Shown: positions 8,409 to 17,525, counted from the first letter of the stretch. The stretch: DNA of 64,000 nucleotides from JBDRDI01 sp043820875 (GCA_043820875.1 JBDRDI010000021.1:1-64000), one strand, 5' to 3'. Notes: generated by a model from the sequence alone, not told the origin. Made by a program: numbers and translations.

Positions 8409-8431
8409 AATCCGCGAATAAACCGCAGATT
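8409..8431 (-). terminator. Attenuator hairpin in the rplJ leader
   Basis: On the minus strand AATCTGCG pairs with CGCGGATT (one G-U pair), followed by a run of seven T's, between the L10-binding leader and the rplJ start at 8376. This position fits premature termination when excess L10-L12 complex binds the leader. Confidence 0.75.
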
Positions 8432-8453
8432 ACAAAATCAAATAATTGAATAT

Positions 8454-8515
8454 TTGTCTCGGCAGGAAATTAAGTCCGGATAAACGGGACGCCTGCTGTC
8501 TGCGACTATTTAGTT
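8454..8515 (-). ncRNA. Ribosomal protein L10 leader
   Basis: The minus-strand sequence carries the hallmark of the L10 leader family: GTCGCAGACAGCAGG, a variable hairpin, then CCTGCCGAGAC closing the kink-turn-like element. The leader RNA mimics the L10 site on 23S rRNA and gives feedback control. The distal hairpin arms (GGCGTCCCGTTTATCCGGAC) are also visible. It sits between the promoter at 8525-8552 and the attenuator at 8409-8431. Confidence 0.88.
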
Positions 8516-8524
8516 TATATATCT

Positions 8525-8552
8525 ATATTACCATAAAAATTATTCCTGTCAA
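8525..8552 (-). promoter_or_regulatory. Promoter of the rplJ-rplL operon
   Basis: Minus strand: consensus TTGACA at 8552-8547, 16-base spacer, TAATAT at 8530-8525, directly upstream of the L10 leader. Confidence 0.8.
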
Positions 8553-8586
8553 TAGAAAAAATATTGTTAAATATTAGCAACATATT

Positions 8587-11004
8587 TTAATACTGCAATT
8601 TATCACTTTCCCGATAGTCAAAAATTGGACCAACGGCTAATATTTTTTTACCTTCTTTCTCATACACAACGGCTATGAGCTTTACGCCATCAATTTTTTC
8701 ATTCAAAAGATTTTCTTTTTTTTCGTATGTTTTTTCGCCACTCTTTTCCACAAAACGCAGTTTCAAAAACAAATTAAGATTGTTACAGTCCTCTTCGTTG
8801 ATTACTTCGTTGGAAAGTTCTTTTTTGGATATTTTTATTATTTCATTTAAATATTTATTAAAATCAGTCAAAGAGATTACGGCGTCATTAGCCTCTTTGG
8901 ACACACCCAGCTCTGACAAAATATCTATAAGCATGACATTTCTTGCAAGCATTTCTTTATACAGGGCGAGATTCGGTTCAATATAATTATAATGATTGCA
9001 CAAAGGTTCCTCCGCAGACAATCCCTTGGCTTCTTCTCCGCCGTAAAATTCCAACTTGTCCGCCGGCAAATGGATGTTCACCCAACTGCCCAAAAATGAG
9101 TTATAATTTTTTTCCTGTTCCCATTTCAAACTTCGGGAATAAGTTGGAGATTCATTTTGATTATACTGTAAAATTTTTCTACCCAAATCCAAAGACGCCC
9201 AATAAATGTTATCATTCCAAGTAAAATCATTGAAAACGGCTATCTTGTTTTTCAGTTCATTTATTTTCTTTCCATAATTATTATAATCAGTATTTCTAAT
9301 GAAGTAATCGGCAGGGCTTTCAATCTCATATAAAATATTAACCAAATCAAGACCGGTGCCCTTGCATCTGTAAACCATCTTGTTGCCTTTGGCGTCTTTT
9401 TCCGAGCAAGATGACTCACTGCTTTGATTTTCCATCGCAGTCGACAAATCCTCTCCGGTAAGTTCATCAAAAATAAATCCGTTCGGCCAATAAGGCTCCT
9501 GTAATATTCTCATACCAATATATGGAACGTATTTCGCATTTTCCTCATTAACGGATAAACCGATATCGCGTGGCAAGCCCCCTTCAATATCTTTGAAATC
9601 ATATTCGGCCAATTTCTTTTGGACACTGGCGATGTTCTCATCTCTCTTCGGGTTATCTGCTGCAAAAATATCTTCAATAACATAATTTTCGCCGAAAAGA
9701 CCTGACATAACTTCATTGTTATGCAGATATGTTAAGTCATCTCGCAATCCGGAAAAAAATGAAATAAATTTATAGCATATCGCCCACTGATTTTTTACTT
9801 CCTGATTTTGGGAAAAATCTTTTGACAAATAACTTGCGGCAATCAAATTGATTGTCCAATCATCTTTATCCAAAAGGCAATTCGGACATGTTTCACTTTT
9901 ATAATACAATGGAAAAACAGAATTTGCCCACTTCATGGCTAAATAAAAATTATTTAATTTGGCGTTATTTTTATAATCGGCCGGCACAAGAAAAGATTTG
10001 TAATCACGCCCATAAAGCATTACAGGCGACTTGGATTCTTTTTTGGCTTCACGGATTAAATTAATCTCTGTGGCCACATCGTCAATCAAAAATGACGGAA
10101 TATCAAAAACGAATTTTTCAGCCTCTTGCTTGGTAAATTTTCCTTTTTCATTAAGATTGGTATTCTCATTTATTTGACTGCTCATTGGCATCAAAAGTTT
10201 CAGCACCACAGCCAAATAAGCCGTTTCCAGCCGCTCGGCTTCCAAAATCGGATCATTGATCATCTTTTTTTCGTTCGCTCTCAACTTATATCTTGTTAAA
10301 GCATCGTCGTATAATTTTTTATTTATTGTCCAAACATTCTCATAAAAAGCGTTTTCTTCAATTTCCTTAAACGCTTGTTTTAAGGTATTTTGAAAATAAT
10401 AAAAGAGGAAATCAGTGGTAGCGATAACCGGAAATCCTTTTTGCGATAGCAATCTGTTCATACCAAAAAAATCGTTTGCCTCGCCAATAAATTGGTTGTC
10501 GATAACTGCAAATCCGTAGTTGTTCAAATCGTCAATATAAGGATCCAAATTAATTTTTCGAGAAGCTTCATAATAATTGGAAACGTCCGTTTTGACATTA
10601 ATTGGCAGTTCAAAACTGCTGATGGTGGCGCGAAAATCATCTTTTGGTCTTTCATAAAAATTTCCAAAAGACAAATATTCAGCCTTTATCAAATCCGTGC
10701 TTGATCCAATTGCCATAACATCGCCGTTGCCATCAACCAAAATTTGGAAACCACGATATTCTGTGCTCGTAGCTTCAGGCTCAATTCCAAGGTTTTGTTG
10801 ATTTTGTGTGCTATTTTCATCATTACGAGACTGGTTAATGCTATAAAAATAATAAAAAACTGAAATCACGGCAACAAATATTAAAATATATATTAGATAA
10901 ACATAAATCTTACCCGTGGAAAATTTATTCGGTCCGTGATTGAACGTATCCGGTGTCTCTGAAAATCGTTCTTGATTATTTTTTTGTTCATTGTCTATAA
11001 ACAT
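8587..11004 (-). CDS. DUF3160 family membrane-anchored protein
   Basis: An 805-residue protein. After about 30 hydrophilic residues there is one TM helix (IYVYLIYILIFVAVISVFYY), so the bulk should be extracytoplasmic. The body matches the DUF3160 family: GFPVIATTDFLFYYFQNTLKQ, NFYLAMKWANSVFPLYYKSE, YSRSLKWEQEKNYNSFLGSW and YNYIEPNLALYKEMLAR. The family has no established function. ATG 11004 lies seven bases from a TATAAT (11017-11012), so the mRNA may be leaderless. Single-gene unit, divergent from the small gene at 11116. Confidence 0.85.
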   Translation of the reverse strand: MFIDNEQKNNQERFSETPDTFNHGPNKFSTGKIYVYLIYILIFVAVISVFYYFYSINQSRNDENSTQNQQNLGIEPEATSTEYRGFQILVDGNGDVMAIGSSTDLIKAEYLSFGNFYERPKDDFRATISSFELPINVKTDVSNYYEASRKINLDPYIDDLNNYGFAVIDNQFIGEANDFFGMNRLLSQKGFPVIATTDFLFYYFQNTLKQAFKEIEENAFYENVWTINKKLYDDALTRYKLRANEKKMINDPILEAERLETAYLAVVLKLLMPMSSQINENTNLNEKGKFTKQEAEKFVFDIPSFLIDDVATEINLIREAKKESKSPVMLYGRDYKSFLVPADYKNNAKLNNFYLAMKWANSVFPLYYKSETCPNCLLDKDDWTINLIAASYLSKDFSQNQEVKNQWAICYKFISFFSGLRDDLTYLHNNEVMSGLFGENYVIEDIFAADNPKRDENIASVQKKLAEYDFKDIEGGLPRDIGLSVNEENAKYVPYIGMRILQEPYWPNGFIFDELTGEDLSTAMENQSSESSCSEKDAKGNKMVYRCKGTGLDLVNILYEIESPADYFIRNTDYNNYGKKINELKNKIAVFNDFTWNDNIYWASLDLGRKILQYNQNESPTYSRSLKWEQEKNYNSFLGSWVNIHLPADKLEFYGGEEAKGLSAEEPLCNHYNYIEPNLALYKEMLARNVMLIDILSELGVSKEANDAVISLTDFNKYLNEIIKISKKELSNEVINEEDCNNLNLFLKLRFVEKSGEKTYEKKENLLNEKIDGVKLIAVVYEKEGKKILAVGPIFDYRESDKLQY

Positions 11005-11011
11005 ATATTAT

Positions 11012-11017
11012 ATTATA
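11012..11017 (-). promoter_or_regulatory. -10 element of the DUF3160 gene
   Basis: Perfect TATAAT on the minus strand, only seven bases before the start codon at 11004. A weak TTTCTA stands 17 bases upstream of it. The spacing implies a leaderless or nearly leaderless transcript. Confidence 0.55.
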
Positions 11018-11042
11018 ACATAATATTAAATTGTTAGAAACA

Positions 11043-11071
11043 TTGACAAAATTAAATTAAAGTATTACTAT
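11043..11071 (+). promoter_or_regulatory. Promoter of the small orphan gene at 11116
   Basis: Consensus TTGACA (11043-11048), exactly 17 bases, then TACTAT (11066-11071), followed by a ~40-base leader and AAAGGAGC. Confidence 0.8.
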
Positions 11072-11115
11072 GATTTTAATAATATTTATTTGTTCATTTT
11101 CAAAAGGAGCAAGAT

Positions 11116-11610
11116 GTGGAATCAACCATAAAAGTCTTCGTCGACTACGCCGAAAGCGTAAAAGGCATATTAGACAGATTAAGAGACGTAGAAAATATTT
11201 TTGTAAAAATAAATGTCGCCTGTTGTCTTTTACACGACAACATATTTCATGTTCCTGAAATAATTGGAAGCATGGAAATAGACATACATTTAAAAAAGAT
11301 TCTTTATGAAGGTTCTTTCAGGGATGCTCAGGCAGAACTTGAAAAAATAAATTCTCAGGCGCCTCTTCTTTGGGAATTTTTAAACCTTGGAACAAAAATA
11401 GATTGGCAGTACTCTGTTGTGTCACTGCGTCCAATAAGAACGCGCACGCACGGCGATCTACTGTTGTGCTTTCATCTTGAAGAGGGCCGCCACACATTAA
11501 GTTTTTTGCCAATGAATCGTAAACAAAAAAATAATCTGTTCGCTACGGTAAAAAAAATAACGAAAGGCGGACTGTGCAGAAATCTTTCTTATCGCCCTCC
11601 TGCGATATGA
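11116..11610 (+). CDS. Orphan cytoplasmic protein, 164 residues
   Basis: The start is GTG 11116: the overlapping ATG at 11114 stops after five codons, and AAAGGAGCAAGAT precedes GTG. The product is a soluble mixed alpha/beta protein without signal peptide or TM segment. It has a central Cys-Cys and a basic stretch near the C-terminus (NRKQKNNLFATVKKITKGG). No family is recognised. It is a stand-alone cassette with its own consensus promoter and a tight terminator, reading opposite to both flanking genes. Base composition is slightly higher in GC than its neighbours. Confidence 0.7.
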   Translation: MESTIKVFVDYAESVKGILDRLRDVENIFVKINVACCLLHDNIFHVPEIIGSMEIDIHLKKILYEGSFRDAQAELEKINSQAPLLWEFLNLGTKIDWQYSVVSLRPIRTRTHGDLLLCFHLEEGRHTLSFLPMNRKQKNNLFATVKKITKGGLCRNLSYRPPAI

Positions 11611-11623
11611 AAAGAATGTTGCC

Positions 11624-11654
11624 AAAACCCGATCTCATCAGAGGTCGGGTTTTT
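11624..11654 (+). terminator. Intrinsic terminator
   Basis: AAAACCCGA-T-CTC pairs with GAG-G-TCGGGTTTT (one T-G wobble) around ATCA, ending in T's. It is downstream of the orphan gene at 11116-11610 and convergent with acs, so it may serve both. Confidence 0.85.
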
Positions 11655-11671
11655 CTATACCAATTAATATT

Positions 11672-13582
11672 TTACACCAACGCGCTCGTGTCTCCCGGGT
11701 CCAAACCAAGTTCTTGCGCTTTTAAAACTCGGCGCATAATTTTGCCACTTCTGGTTTTTGGTAATTTATCAACAAACGCGATATCTTTAATAACCGCTAC
11801 AGGACCGATATTTTTTCTGGCCTCTTTCCTCAACTCCAACTTTAACTCTTCGCTTGGCTCGTAGCCTTGTTTTAAAATTACAAATACTTTAATCACTTCG
11901 CCTTTTTCTTTGTCCGGAACTCCAATCACGGCCGCTTCGGCCACAGACTTGTGCGAAACAAAAGCACTTTCCACTTCAGCCGTGCCGATCCTGTGTCCGG
12001 CTATTTTTAAAACATCATCAGTTCGTCCTTGAATCCAAAAATATCCATCTTTATCCTTGAAGGCGACGTCACCGGAGAAATAAGATCCTTTTACTTGGCT
12101 CCAATACGTTTTTACGTAGCGATCCGGATTATTAAAAATGGTTCTGATCATGCTCGGCCATTGATTTTTAATTATCAAATATCCGCCTTTGCCTGTCGGC
12201 ACTTTTTTTCCTTTTTTATCCACCACGTCGGCAATAATTCCCGGAAACGGTTTGCCTGCGCTACCCGCCTTGAGCGGAGCGCAAGGAAGAGGCGTAATCA
12301 TATTCATTCCGGTTTCTGTTTGCCACCAAGTATCCATAATTGGGCATCTATTTTTTCCGATATAACGATAATACCACCGCCATGCTTCCGGATTAATCGG
12401 CTCGCCTACAGAACCAAGGATTGAAAGAGAGGACATTTTGTGAGCAGCAGGCCACTTGGAACCATATTTCATCATTGATCTGATTAAAGTCGGCGCGGTA
12501 TAAAAAATATTCACCTTATATTTCTCAATTATTTTCCAGAGACGATCCGGCTTTGGCATGTCCGGCACGCCTTCATACATCAAGGTAGTGATACCGGCAA
12601 GTAACGGACCATAAACGATATAACTATGCCCTGTAATCCAACCCGGATCGGCCGTACACCAAAATATCTCATCTCCGTGAATATCAAAAACATATTTTAA
12701 AGTTTTTAAAACTCCCACTGGATATCCACCATGCACATGAATAACTCCTTTTGGTTTTGATGTTGTGCCTGATGTGTAGAGAACGAAAGCCGGATCTTCC
12801 GCAGACATAACAGCGCATTTGGCTTCTTCAGATTCATTTTTTATAAAATCATCGTACCAAACATCGCGCGGAGATTTAAAATTCACTTTCTTATTGTTAT
12901 TTTTTATCACCACGACTTTTTTAATCGTCTTGCATTCCTTTAATGCGCCATCAGCCAAGTCTTTTAAATTTATTATTTTACCGCGCCTAAAACTCCCGTC
13001 AGCCGTAAAAAGCACTTTGGCTCGCGCATCGTTGATTCTATCCGCCAGCGCTTTGGAAGAATAGCCGGCGTAAACGACAGAATGCATAGCGCCAATTTTC
13101 ACGCAAGCAAGCATGGCGAAAGCGGTTTCCGGAATATTGGGCATGTAAATTGCCACTCTATCCCCTTTTTTAACGCCGATTTTGCGTAAAGCATTGACCA
13201 ATTTATTAACTTCCTTATAAGCCTGCAAATAAGTAAATTTTCTCGCTCGACCGGTTTCATCTTCAGCAAGAATTGCTATTTTATTTTTATTGCCATTCTT
13301 CATGTGCCTATCCAGGGCATTATAAGCCAAATTACATTTTCCCCCGACAAACCATTTATAAAAAGGCTTTTTTGTCGCATCAAAAACTTTATCCCAAGGC
13401 TTAAACCAATGCAAATCCAATGCCGCGTCCTCCCAAAATTTTACTGGACTTTTGCCGGCATCTTTTAAAACTTTTTCATAATTTTTCACATTGGCACTGT
13501 CAATAATTTTTTTTGACGGCTTATATTTTTTCTGCGCTGTTGAGAGTACATCTGTAAGCTCTCTCTCTGTTTTTTTAGACAT
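11672..13582 (-). CDS. acs: Acetyl-CoA synthetase (AMP-forming)
   Basis: A 636-residue enzyme that makes acetyl-CoA from acetate, ATP and CoA through acetyl-AMP. Adenylate-forming motifs are intact: YTSGTTSKPKGVIH (phosphate loop), WWQTETG, SGDVAFKDKDGYFWIQGRTDD (hinge), and the C-terminal RSGKIMRR whose Lys is the catalytic and acetyl-regulated residue. The active-site Trp of true acetyl-CoA synthetases is seen in the WWQTETG motif. Length is close to the 650-residue norm. It lies downstream of, and on the same strand as, an ADP-forming acetate-CoA ligase, 106 bases apart. Confidence 0.95.
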   Translation of the reverse strand: MSKKTERELTDVLSTAQKKYKPSKKIIDSANVKNYEKVLKDAGKSPVKFWEDAALDLHWFKPWDKVFDATKKPFYKWFVGGKCNLAYNALDRHMKNGNKNKIAILAEDETGRARKFTYLQAYKEVNKLVNALRKIGVKKGDRVAIYMPNIPETAFAMLACVKIGAMHSVVYAGYSSKALADRINDARAKVLFTADGSFRRGKIINLKDLADGALKECKTIKKVVVIKNNNKKVNFKSPRDVWYDDFIKNESEEAKCAVMSAEDPAFVLYTSGTTSKPKGVIHVHGGYPVGVLKTLKYVFDIHGDEIFWCTADPGWITGHSYIVYGPLLAGITTLMYEGVPDMPKPDRLWKIIEKYKVNIFYTAPTLIRSMMKYGSKWPAAHKMSSLSILGSVGEPINPEAWRWYYRYIGKNRCPIMDTWWQTETGMNMITPLPCAPLKAGSAGKPFPGIIADVVDKKGKKVPTGKGGYLIIKNQWPSMIRTIFNNPDRYVKTYWSQVKGSYFSGDVAFKDKDGYFWIQGRTDDVLKIAGHRIGTAEVESAFVSHKSVAEAAVIGVPDKEKGEVIKVFVILKQGYEPSEELKLELRKEARKNIGPVAVIKDIAFVDKLPKTRSGKIMRRVLKAQELGLDPGDTSALV

Positions 13583-13688
13583 AAATGATTTTAATTAATA
13601 ACAAAACAAATGGCAAACGCTTCACACGTTACCAATTAATTAGCTTATTTTATTATAGCATATTTAAACTTTTTTAAAAAACAAAAAT

Positions 13689-15878
13689 CTATTTTTTTAA
13701 TTTTGTCTTTCTGGTACTTTTGGGGTGAGGCAAAATAACTAAATGCGAATAAGGTTTTATTTTTTTGCCAATCATATTCTTATCCAAAATAACTTTCGCG
13801 TCCAACACCACGCCACCGTTTTCATCAACAGCAAAAGGGTTGATGTCCAACTCGGCGATTTCCGGAAAATCAGAAATTAAATAAGCGAATTTATAAAGTA
13901 GAAACTGAATAGACTGAATATCAACTCCTGGCATGTTGCGATATCCTTTCAAAAGCCGATAAACTTTTGTGCCTTGAATCATGCGCAAAGCCAAAGACAT
14001 ATTCAGAGGCGGCAAACCCATTTCAATATCATTAAAGACTTCCACGGCCACGCCTCCCAGACCAAAAACAATTACTGGACCAAAAAGAGGATCTTTGCGG
14101 CAACCGATAATCAATTCGTATTTTTTACTAATCATTTTTTCAATCGCCACGCCCTCTATTTTCGCTTCAGGGCAATTTTTTTTCGCTGCAGACATTATTT
14201 TTTTCCACGCATCTCCTGCTTCACGATTGGAATTTATATTCAATTCCACGCCACCAATGTTTGTTTTATGGACAATATCCGCGGAAGCTATTTTCATCAC
14301 CACCGGATAACCGATTTTTTCCGACACTTTTCCAGACTCTTTTTTAGATTTGGCAATCAAACTTTTCACAATCGGAATGTCGTAATTTTTTAAAAATTGT
14401 TTTGTTTCAGACTCGGTTAAAACCTCGCGTCCGGACAAAAAAACTTTTGCAACGATTTCTTTATTTTCTTTTGTTTTTGGATTTATGGCGTGTGGAACGG
14501 TTCCGGGCATTTCGTTCAGCATGCTCAAATTACGCGCGTAATTGTTAATGCTTACAAAACAACTAATGGCATCTTCCGGCGCTCTATATATTGGTATATT
14601 TCCGGCTTCAAGAATTTTTCTCCCCTTTTCAACATTATTGCCACCCATCCACGCTGCCAATATTGTTTTATTGCTCTTATTTTTTATCTTCAATATTTCT
14701 TTCGCGACGACTATGGGGTCAGTCATGGCCTGCGGAGTAAGAATCACCAATACTGCGTCCGTATTTTTATCATCAAGGCAAATTTCCATTGCCTGTCGGT
14801 ATCTCTTTGAATCAGCATCTCCCAAGATGTCAATCGGATTACCACGACTCCAAGCATGCGGTAAAAATTTATCCAATTTTAAAATTGTTTCTTTGGCTAA
14901 CTTGGCCGAGTGTCCGCCTCCGCGCACCAAAGCGTCCACCGCGATAATTCCCGGTCCGCCCGCGTTTGTTACAATTCCCAAATTCGCGCCCGCAGGACGC
15001 GGCTGCATAGCCAATGTTTTTGCCACATGAAAAAGATTAACGATGGTGTCCACTCTGATTATTCCAGCCCTCTTAAAAGCGGCATTATAAACTTTGTCGT
15101 TTCCGGTCAAACTTCCAGTATGTGATTTGGCAGCTGCTGCTCCGGCGGCGCTACGGCCGGATTTCAAAACGATAATCGGTTTGGAGTTGGAAAACGCGCG
15201 CGCGGCGCTCATAAATTTACGCACGTCGGAAATTGATTCCATATAAATCAAAATACTAGAGACGTTTGGATCTTTTCCAAAATAATCAATCAAGTCATGG
15301 AAGCCGATGTCGGCCATCTCGCCAATGGAAACAAAATAACTGAATCCCACATTGTTTTTCTCGCCCCAATCTAAAATCGCGGTGCAAAGCGCGCCACTTT
15401 GAGAAATAAGCGCGACATGGCCTTTCTTCGCGGTTTGTTTGGCAAAACTCGCGTTCAAATTCAAAGACGGGTTGATAAAACCCAAACAATTCGGTCCCAA
15501 AACTCTCATACTATACTTTTTGGCGATTTTAACTATCTTCTTACTTAAAATTTCGCCAGTCTTTCCTATTTCGGAAAAACCGGCAGAAATTATAATCAAA
15601 GAAGAGACTCCTGCTTTTCCACATTCCAAAACAACTTGCGGGACTGATTCGGCCGGAATAGCGATAATAACCAAATCAATTTTTTCCGGCACATCAGCAA
15701 TCGTCGCGTAACATTTTATACTAAAAACTTCTTTTCTTTTGTCGCTCACCGGATAAACAATCCCGTTATAATCACTACCGGTCAAATTTTTCATCAAAGC
15801 CGCACCAATGTTCCCCTTCTTGTCACTCGCGCCGATTATGGCAATTGTTTTTGGCTTGAATAGTTTATCTAAATTCAT
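13689..15878 (-). CDS. Acetate-CoA ligase (ADP-forming), fused alpha-beta subunits
   Basis: A 729-residue protein with the ACD layout. It begins with a CoA-binding Rossmann domain (KTIAIIGASDKKGNIG), then two succinyl-CoA-synthetase-like domains with the catalytic His region (AAKSHTGSLTG), and ends with an ATP-grasp beta part (GYPVVMKIASADIVHKTNIGG, ...DINPFAVDENG). The family converts acyl-CoA, ADP and phosphate to acid, CoA and ATP, giving fermentative ATP. There is no GNAT domain, so it is not a Pat-type acetyltransferase. Next to AMP-forming acs it suggests opposite directions of acetate/acetyl-CoA conversion. Confidence 0.92.
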   Translation of the reverse strand: MNLDKLFKPKTIAIIGASDKKGNIGAALMKNLTGSDYNGIVYPVSDKRKEVFSIKCYATIADVPEKIDLVIIAIPAESVPQVVLECGKAGVSSLIIISAGFSEIGKTGEILSKKIVKIAKKYSMRVLGPNCLGFINPSLNLNASFAKQTAKKGHVALISQSGALCTAILDWGEKNNVGFSYFVSIGEMADIGFHDLIDYFGKDPNVSSILIYMESISDVRKFMSAARAFSNSKPIIVLKSGRSAAGAAAAKSHTGSLTGNDKVYNAAFKRAGIIRVDTIVNLFHVAKTLAMQPRPAGANLGIVTNAGGPGIIAVDALVRGGGHSAKLAKETILKLDKFLPHAWSRGNPIDILGDADSKRYRQAMEICLDDKNTDAVLVILTPQAMTDPIVVAKEILKIKNKSNKTILAAWMGGNNVEKGRKILEAGNIPIYRAPEDAISCFVSINNYARNLSMLNEMPGTVPHAINPKTKENKEIVAKVFLSGREVLTESETKQFLKNYDIPIVKSLIAKSKKESGKVSEKIGYPVVMKIASADIVHKTNIGGVELNINSNREAGDAWKKIMSAAKKNCPEAKIEGVAIEKMISKKYELIIGCRKDPLFGPVIVFGLGGVAVEVFNDIEMGLPPLNMSLALRMIQGTKVYRLLKGYRNMPGVDIQSIQFLLYKFAYLISDFPEIAELDINPFAVDENGGVVLDAKVILDKNMIGKKIKPYSHLVILPHPKSTRKTKLKK

Positions 15879-15992
15879 ATTTTAGTCATTAATCTGCCAG
15901 AAATAAATTTATTTAAAATATTTGAGTTATTTTATATTAAAAGTATAACAATGTTTATAGCGCTTGTCTATTTTTTTATTTCTGCAAGTCGC

Positions 15993-16892
15993 TTATTTCT
16001 GACACAATTTTAACACATCTTCCCTTAATTTATATCCCTCGCAATGTTTTAAAATCCCGCAATATGATTGCAGCGACTGATCAAAAGATTTTTTTGTCAT
16101 CATTCCCTGTTTTAATTTTTCTTTATTTAATTTTATTTTCTTAAACATTCTTCTTTTGGTTTTTGTCCGTAAAACTGTATAATGCGGCAAAACGACATAG
16201 CCCAAGAAATCAATACCATGCCGGAATTTTCTGATTTCTTGTTTTTCAGGATGGAGCTGTAATGCCAATTTATATTCTAAAAATTTATTAATTGATTTAA
16301 CTAAATTTTTTAAATAGTTTTGATTATTGTTTACGATAACGAAATCATCCGTATAACGGAGATAATATTTTACTTTTAATTTTCTTTTGATAAATTGGTC
16401 AAATTCGTTTAAATAAATGTTGGCAAACAGTTGGCTGGTGACATTGCCGAGCGGCAAACCCTTATTTTGATTTGCTTGGAAACTATCTATAATTTTATCA
16501 ATTATCCAAACGTCTTCTTGATCTAATTTTCTTTTTATCAGCGTCCGAAAAATGCCGTGATCAATGTTGTCAAAAAATTTTTTAATGTCGCACTTAAGGC
16601 AGTAAATATTTTCTTGGTAATTTTTACTTTCGCGCTTGCAAAAACGGCTTAATCTTTTTACCGCGCGGTGCGTCCCTTTTTTGTTCCGGCACGAAAACGA
16701 ATCGAAAATAAAATGTTTATCAAAAATATGATATAATACCCGATAGACAGCCTGATGGACTACGCGGTCGCGGATTGGCGCTTTATGGATATGCCTTAAT
16801 TTCGGATCGCTCACATAAAAAGATTGATATGATAAAGGATGATAAATTTTATTTTTAAGCTCATTATGAATTTGAAATAAATTATCTTCCAA
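15993..16892 (-). CDS. DGR reverse transcriptase (5' end disrupted by poly-C tract)
   Basis: The coordinates give the part readable from an in-frame TTG (299 codons). RT motifs are clear: APIRDRVVHQAVY, FIFDSFSCRNKKGTHRAV, LKCDIKKFFDNIDH, LPLGNVTSQLFANIYLNEFDQ and the catalytic YTDD at 180-183. The GxxxSQ motif, instead of the usual QGxxxSP, is diagnostic for diversity-generating retroelements. The frame stays open upstream to 17039 and encodes the expected N-terminus (IISLENLFSAWREFKRGKSRKAEVQHF) but without a normal start codon. ATG 17050 would be in phase only if the ten-C tract at 17014-17023 had 11 or 8 C's. It copies the TR RNA to mutagenised cDNA with Avd. Confidence 0.92.
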   Translation of the reverse strand: MEDNLFQIHNELKNKIYHPLSYQSFYVSDPKLRHIHKAPIRDRVVHQAVYRVLYHIFDKHFIFDSFSCRNKKGTHRAVKRLSRFCKRESKNYQENIYCLKCDIKKFFDNIDHGIFRTLIKRKLDQEDVWIIDKIIDSFQANQNKGLPLGNVTSQLFANIYLNEFDQFIKRKLKVKYYLRYTDDFVIVNNNQNYLKNLVKSINKFLEYKLALQLHPEKQEIRKFRHGIDFLGYVVLPHYTVLRTKTKRRMFKKIKLNKEKLKQGMMTKKSFDQSLQSYCGILKHCEGYKLREDVLKLCQK

Positions 16893-17013
16893 ATAAAAAG
16901 AGAAATGTTGTACTTCCGCCTTTCTTGATTTACCACGCTTGAATTCGCGCCAAGCGGAAAATAAATTTTCTAAACTAATTATATTATTAAAAACATTATG
17001 ACAATTAACATTA

Positions 17014-17023
17014 CCCCCCCCCC
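17014..17023. repeat. Ten-C homopolymer at the shared 5' ends of avd and RT
   Basis: A run of exactly ten C's (plus strand). avd from ATG 16998 and RT from ATG 17050 both come into their conserved frames only if the tract is one longer or two shorter. Either a consensus/sequencing error or a slippery phase-variable tract. Confidence 0.85.
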
Positions 17024-17035
17024 AACGAGATTTCT

Positions 17036-17377
17036 TTGCCTATCGTGCATAAATTTGAAAACTTTTTTAAAAATTTATATTCTCTCGGCCGCACTTTGCC
17101 CAAAAACGACAAACTCGGAATTTATAACAGATTAGAACTAACGGCCTTAAATGTTTATGAATTATTGATAAGCGCCGCGTTTGCGCCAAAACAAAGTAAA
17201 TCAGTATTGCTGCAAAACATCAGAATAAAAGTTGAAATAACCAAAAGAATAATCAGACTGATGAGTGATTTAAAAATTATCAACAACAGACAATATTATA
17301 ATCTGCAAAACGATTTGCAGGAAATTTCCAAAATGGCTAATGGCTGGCAAAAATATCTTTCAATAAAAAAACCCTGA
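17036..17377 (+). CDS. avd: Avd-like DGR accessory protein (four-helix bundle)
   Basis: The frame readable from TTG 17036 gives 113 residues. The pattern LPIVHKFENFFKNLYSLGRTLPKNDKLGIYNRLE..., helical throughout and ending in QEISKMANGWQKYL, matches the Avd/23S-intervening-sequence-like four-helix-bundle family. Avd forms a basic pentameric barrel that binds RT and nucleic acid and is needed for adenine mutagenesis and retrohoming. The natural start is probably ATG 16998, whose frame is broken by the ten-C tract. Unusually, avd lies on the strand opposite to RT, TR and target, between TR and RT. Confidence 0.85.
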   Translation: MPIVHKFENFFKNLYSLGRTLPKNDKLGIYNRLELTALNVYELLISAAFAPKQSKSVLLQNIRIKVEITKRIIRLMSDLKIINNRQYYNLQNDLQEISKMANGWQKYLSIKKP

Positions 17378-17398
17378 AAACAGAGCTTTTTTATTTTT

Positions 17399-17525
17399 GG
17401 AAACTTCTGGACGAGAGCACAAAATCCCATTCGCATTCAACGGATTGTACCAATTGGAGTTGAACTTGCCGTTCTCAACGTTGAAGTTGGCGTTCGGCAC
17501 GTTGCCATCCGAGTAGCGCGAACCT
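17399..17525 (-). repeat. DGR template repeat (TR)
   Basis: A 127-base non-coding copy of the 3' end of the target gene, read on the minus strand. It aligns without gaps to the variable repeat 395 bases away with 22 mismatches; 21 are at adenines of the minus-strand TR. In the target frame it would encode ten Asn codons (AAC/AAT), the adenine-rich codons DGR templates use to maximise amino-acid change. It starts 22 bases past the avd stop and is not part of a credible ORF. Confidence 0.95.
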
